From Accumulibacter sp032229525 (lineage in GTDB: Bacteria > Pseudomonadota > Gammaproteobacteria > Burkholderiales > Rhodocyclaceae): DNA of 64,000 bases. The notes under the pieces were generated by a model. That model was not told where the DNA came from. It saw only the letters and a program-made list of their open reading frames with translations, and did not search any database. Below, in pieces: positions 61,762-64,000 of the stretch (positions are counted from its first letter, which is position 1; every line of letters starts with the position of its first letter). A program made the translations under genes and the position numbers. Location: positions 46,020-110,019 of the forward strand of contig NZ_JAVTWB010000012.1 of NCBI RefSeq assembly GCF_032229525.1. Reading direction: 5' to 3'.

Positions 61762-61992
61762 CTCCGTCCTCCGCGAATTGGTGTTGATCATGACCGTATG
61801 ACGAATCAGAATATAGCATGAGCAGGTGGCATCCCCCAGGCGCAGGAGCCGGCTGCAGACGGCCGTACAGGTCATCGCCGAGACGCAGCAAGAGCATCTG
61901 ATCGCAGCCGGGACGCTGTTGCCGGCTGAAACCCATATCGGCTGAAAGGCATCCGGGCCAGTCGACCCGGGGGTGCGAAGGAGAGAATGCAG

Positions 61993-62124
61993 ATGGAATT
62001 GAGTACCTACCATTGGTTGCTGATCGCCGCGTTTGTCGGCATCGTGATCTGGGTATTCGGACGCAAGCGCAAGGCGCGCTTCGAGGAGGACGCGCGAATT
62101 CCCTTTGAAGAAGGCAAGGAATGA
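61993..62124 (+). CDS. ccoQ: CcoQ/FixQ-like small subunit of cbb3-type cytochrome oxidase, stand-alone
   Basis: A 43-residue peptide: ELSTYHWLLIAAFVGIVIWV forms a membrane helix, followed by FGRKRKARFEEDARIPFEEG, the basic-then-acidic tail of CcoQ. AAGGAG at 61978-61983 is nine bases before ATG 61993; ATG 61987 would be too close. CcoQ stabilises cbb3 oxidase under oxygen. ccoN, ccoO and ccoP are not adjacent, so this copy is detached from its usual operon. It is divergent from a DUF4124 gene. Confidence 0.72.
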   Translation: MELSTYHWLLIAAFVGIVIWVFGRKRKARFEEDARIPFEEGKE

Positions 62125-62410
62125 TGCGTTCATCTGCCAACCGTTCGACCGGTGCCCAGCGCCCAAGCGCGGCGGCATCCTGACCGGACCCCCAGAGATC
62201 TCGCCGCCGACCCATTCCTGACGAGCCGGCAGAGCGACAACCTGGCCCGGGGATTGTCAGGAAAGGTCGCGCGGCAAGTGCTATTCTTTGGCGCGAGAGT
62301 GTTACGCTGCCAGCTGCCGAACCCATATTCAAGCGGCCGCCGCGGCGGCGCGAACCGATCGGCGCGAGCGCTCCGATCAACGTCACTCAATCAAGCAAGG
62401 AGGGTGTTTC

Positions 62411-62908
62411 ATGAGCAAGCTGGTGGTAATCGCCTACGATAATCAATTCAGGGCAGAAGAGGTCCGCATCACGCTGCGCAAGCTGCAGCAGGCGCACCTC
62501 ATCGATCTCGAGGAGGCACTCGTCGCGGTCAAGGATGACGCGGGTGAAGTCACCCTGCTGCAAATGTACAAGCCGGCCGCTGCGGTCGAAGCGCGTAAAG
62601 GCTTCTGGAACACGCTGGTCGGCGCGATCGTCATGAACCCGGTTATTGGCATGGCCAGCGACGCCCGCGGCGGCGCAATCAGAGGCGCCCTGGCGGGCGC
62701 TGGCGTCGACGATGATTTCCTGCGGGAGCTCGCCGCCACCTTCCAGAACGGCAGCTCGGTCCTCTTCGTGCTGGTGCGCCATGCATCTCCCGAAAAGGTA
62801 CTGGCGGCACTACAGGGCACCGGCGGCAAGGTCATCGAAACCTCGCTGTCGCACGAGGAGGAAGCTACACTGCAGGCGGCACTCGACGCGGCACCGCCTG
62901 CCGGCTGA
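62411..62908 (+). CDS. DUF1269 family membrane-associated protein
   Basis: A 165-residue protein. KLVVIAYDNQFRAEEVRITL opens the DUF1269 domain, with VALVAVKDDAGEVTL-type core and a Gly/Ala-rich segment (LVGAIVMNPVIGMASDARGG) that may insert in or bind membranes. Start ATG 62411 has AAGGAGGG upstream. Members occur next to stress and membrane genes; function is unknown. It lies about 290 bases past the CcoQ-like gene on the same strand. Confidence 0.82.
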   Translation: MSKLVVIAYDNQFRAEEVRITLRKLQQAHLIDLEEALVAVKDDAGEVTLLQMYKPAAAVEARKGFWNTLVGAIVMNPVIGMASDARGGAIRGALAGAGVDDDFLRELAATFQNGSSVLFVLVRHASPEKVLAALQGTGGKVIETSLSHEEEATLQAALDAAPPAG

Positions 62909-63264
62909 GCGCTACGGGGCCACGGTCAGCTGGCAATCGGCGGCAGCAACGGAATCGTCGGGGGCAGCGCCAAGCTGCCGCCCCCGCGGTCGATTCTCGG
63001 CAATGACATCTTCCATGGCACCGATGGCTGACGCGCCCTGGCCCTGTCGGTGCGATCCCCAGGTTCGCCGAGGGTCATGGCGACGGCGGTTCGCGGAGCA
63101 CCCGGCGCCTTGCTGAAGACGCTACCGGAAACCGCGTTTCCACAATTCAAATACCTGAATGCGCGTAACATCAACGACAACCCGCTGCGAGCGATGCAGG
63201 CGACGAGGCGGTTGAAGAAACACAAGAGCCGCTCTCCGCCGCTCGTTCTTTTGGAGAAAACATC
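62909..63264. other. intergenic region with a G/C-rich hairpin
   Basis: About 356 bases without a credible gene. GGGGGCAGC (62962-62970) and GCTGCCGCCCCC (62976-62987) can form an interrupted hairpin after the DUF1269 gene, a possible terminator without T tract. I could not assign a promoter for the following gene. Confidence 0.4.
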
Positions 63265-63888
63265 ATGAACACACGCACGATGGTTTGCCTCGCCGCGATC
63301 TGCCTTGCGTCACCACCGCTTGCTGCGCAGCAATGGTCCTGGGACCCGATGAAGGATGTCGAGAACGTATTGCCCGCTGGCGTACCGAATGAAGGAAAGA
63401 TCATTCAGGCCAGGCATCAGGTTCGCGAGATGTCACACGACGCGCTGAGCGCGCTGTACGAAATTGCGCCGGGTGCGCGACGAGCGATCGAGCATTCCGT
63501 GGGCTATGCGGTTTTCAGCACCTTCGGGATCAAGCTCTTCTTTGCCGGCGGCACCACCGGCAAGGGCGTGGTCGTCAACCAACTGACCGGTCGCCAGACC
63601 TTCATGAAAATGGCGCAGGTGCAGGGCGGACTGGGATTCGGCGTCAACAAGAGCCGCCTGATCTTCGTCTTCGCCAGCGAGCAGGCCTTGCGTAACTTCA
63701 TTGATCAGGGCTGGGAGTTCGGCGGCCAGGCCAGCCTCGCGGCGATGGCCGGCGGTCAGGGCAGCATGTTTTCCGGCGCCGCCTCCGTGGCGCCCGGCGT
63801 CTACCTGTACCAGCTGACCGACACCGGCCTTTCGGCCACGCTCACGGTGTCGGGAACGAAGTTCTTCAAGGATGCCGACCTCAATTAG
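63265..63888 (+). CDS. secreted SYLF/Ysc84-like lipid-binding domain protein (paralogue)
   Basis: A 207-residue protein. A signal peptide (about 1-21, ending PLAAQ) leads into a SYLF/Ysc84-type domain (EHSVGYAVFSTFGIKLFFAG, TGKGVVVNQLTGRQTFMKMA, GVYLYQLTDTGLSATL). ATG 63265 has GGAG eight bases upstream. It shares the GVVV...TFMKM and VYQLTD/LYQLTD patterns with the protein at 35319-35960, so the two are paralogues. It probably lies in the periplasm; role unknown. Confidence 0.78.
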   Translation: MNTRTMVCLAAICLASPPLAAQQWSWDPMKDVENVLPAGVPNEGKIIQARHQVREMSHDALSALYEIAPGARRAIEHSVGYAVFSTFGIKLFFAGGTTGKGVVVNQLTGRQTFMKMAQVQGGLGFGVNKSRLIFVFASEQALRNFIDQGWEFGGQASLAAMAGGQGSMFSGAASVAPGVYLYQLTDTGLSATLTVSGTKFFKDADLN

Positions 63889-63968
63889 GCGCTTTTAACG
63901 TGAAAGTCGCGTACGCGACTCACGAATTTCCCTTCTCCCCAGCGCGGGCCGGGGTGAGGCGGGGAATT

Positions 63969-63986
63969 CAGGGAGCATGCTCCCTG
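63969..63986. repeat. perfect 18-base palindrome near the window edge
   Basis: CAGGGAGCATGCTCCCTG is fully self-complementary and lies in a G-rich intergenic stretch after the SYLF gene. It may be part of a dispersed intergenic repeat or a terminator stem; no T tract follows. Confidence 0.45.
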
Positions 63987-64000
63987 CCCGGCGAACGATT

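Noticed and set aside
61762..61986. FNR/ANR box upstream of the CcoQ-like gene
   Set aside because: A TTGAT half-site is present but the second ATCAA half is missing at the right distance.

Overview
The window is a gene-dense, GC-rich proteobacterial chromosome segment. It looks like a betaproteobacterium of the Rhodocyclales, and a Candidatus Accumulibacter-like genome would fit. That placement is inference from gene content: form II RuBisCO with CbbQ/CbbO, pilMNOPQ next to aroKB, NtrB/NtrC with glnA, and a WaaP-type core kinase cluster. No 16S gene is present to prove it. I saw no rRNA, tRNA, CRISPR array or intact insertion sequence. A run of 100 N at 43518-43617 shows this is a draft scaffold.

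Layout. 1-2184 is the end of a pxpBCA 5-oxoprolinase operon. 2371-5909 (minus) holds a papain-like hydrolase, dgt, aroB and aroK. 5996-10894 (minus) is the type IV pilus operon pilMNOPQ, divergent from a PBP1A gene. msbA (plus) then converges on a five-gene LPS-core operon (15412-20562, minus) with an acyltransferase, a glycosyltransferase and three WaaP/InaA-type kinase genes, one of them a tandem double-kinase. metK has its own promoter and a structured leader. It is followed by an HD-GYP c-di-GMP phosphodiesterase, a DUF4178/SPFH/DUF350 membrane cassette, coaX-birA, ntrC-ntrB and glnA. The glnA control region shows a sigma54 promoter and two NtrC sites with E. coli-like spacing.

33599-38097 (plus) carries a rhodanese, nadA, a SYLF-domain protein, a gene-poor stretch with a small CxxC protein, an ArsC/Spx-like protein and an Hsp33 lacking two of its four zinc cysteines. 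38138-41264 (minus) is an M48 protease/SH3/CHASE2 operon. An HDOD gene is followed by a clear class I c-di-GMP riboswitch in front of a DUF1631 gene. The assembly gap inside that gene is spurious: a 55-bp duplication flanks it, and collapsing it restores one reading frame.

45265-54060 (minus) contains a DUF4124-glutaredoxin, prlC, purC, pyk, gap and tkt. Divergent from tkt is a Calvin-cycle operon of a CbbY-type HAD phosphatase, cbbM, cbbQ and cbbO. The rest holds a GNAT, a GDT1-type cation transporter, a DUF4124 protein, a stand-alone 43-residue CcoQ-like gene, a DUF1269 protein and a second SYLF protein.

Themes. Carbon flow is represented by form II RuBisCO with its activase genes, transketolase, GAPDH and pyruvate kinase; phosphoribulokinase and CbbR are not in the window. 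Nitrogen control is represented by NtrBC and glnA. Cyclic-di-GMP is represented by the HD-GYP and the riboswitch-controlled DUF1631 gene, with type IV pili also encoded nearby. Envelope building includes PBP1A, MsbA, LPS core phosphorylation and late acylation. The strongest leads are the c-di-GMP riboswitch on DUF1631, the metK leader, the glnA enhancer, the altered Hsp33 zinc site and the double-kinase protein.
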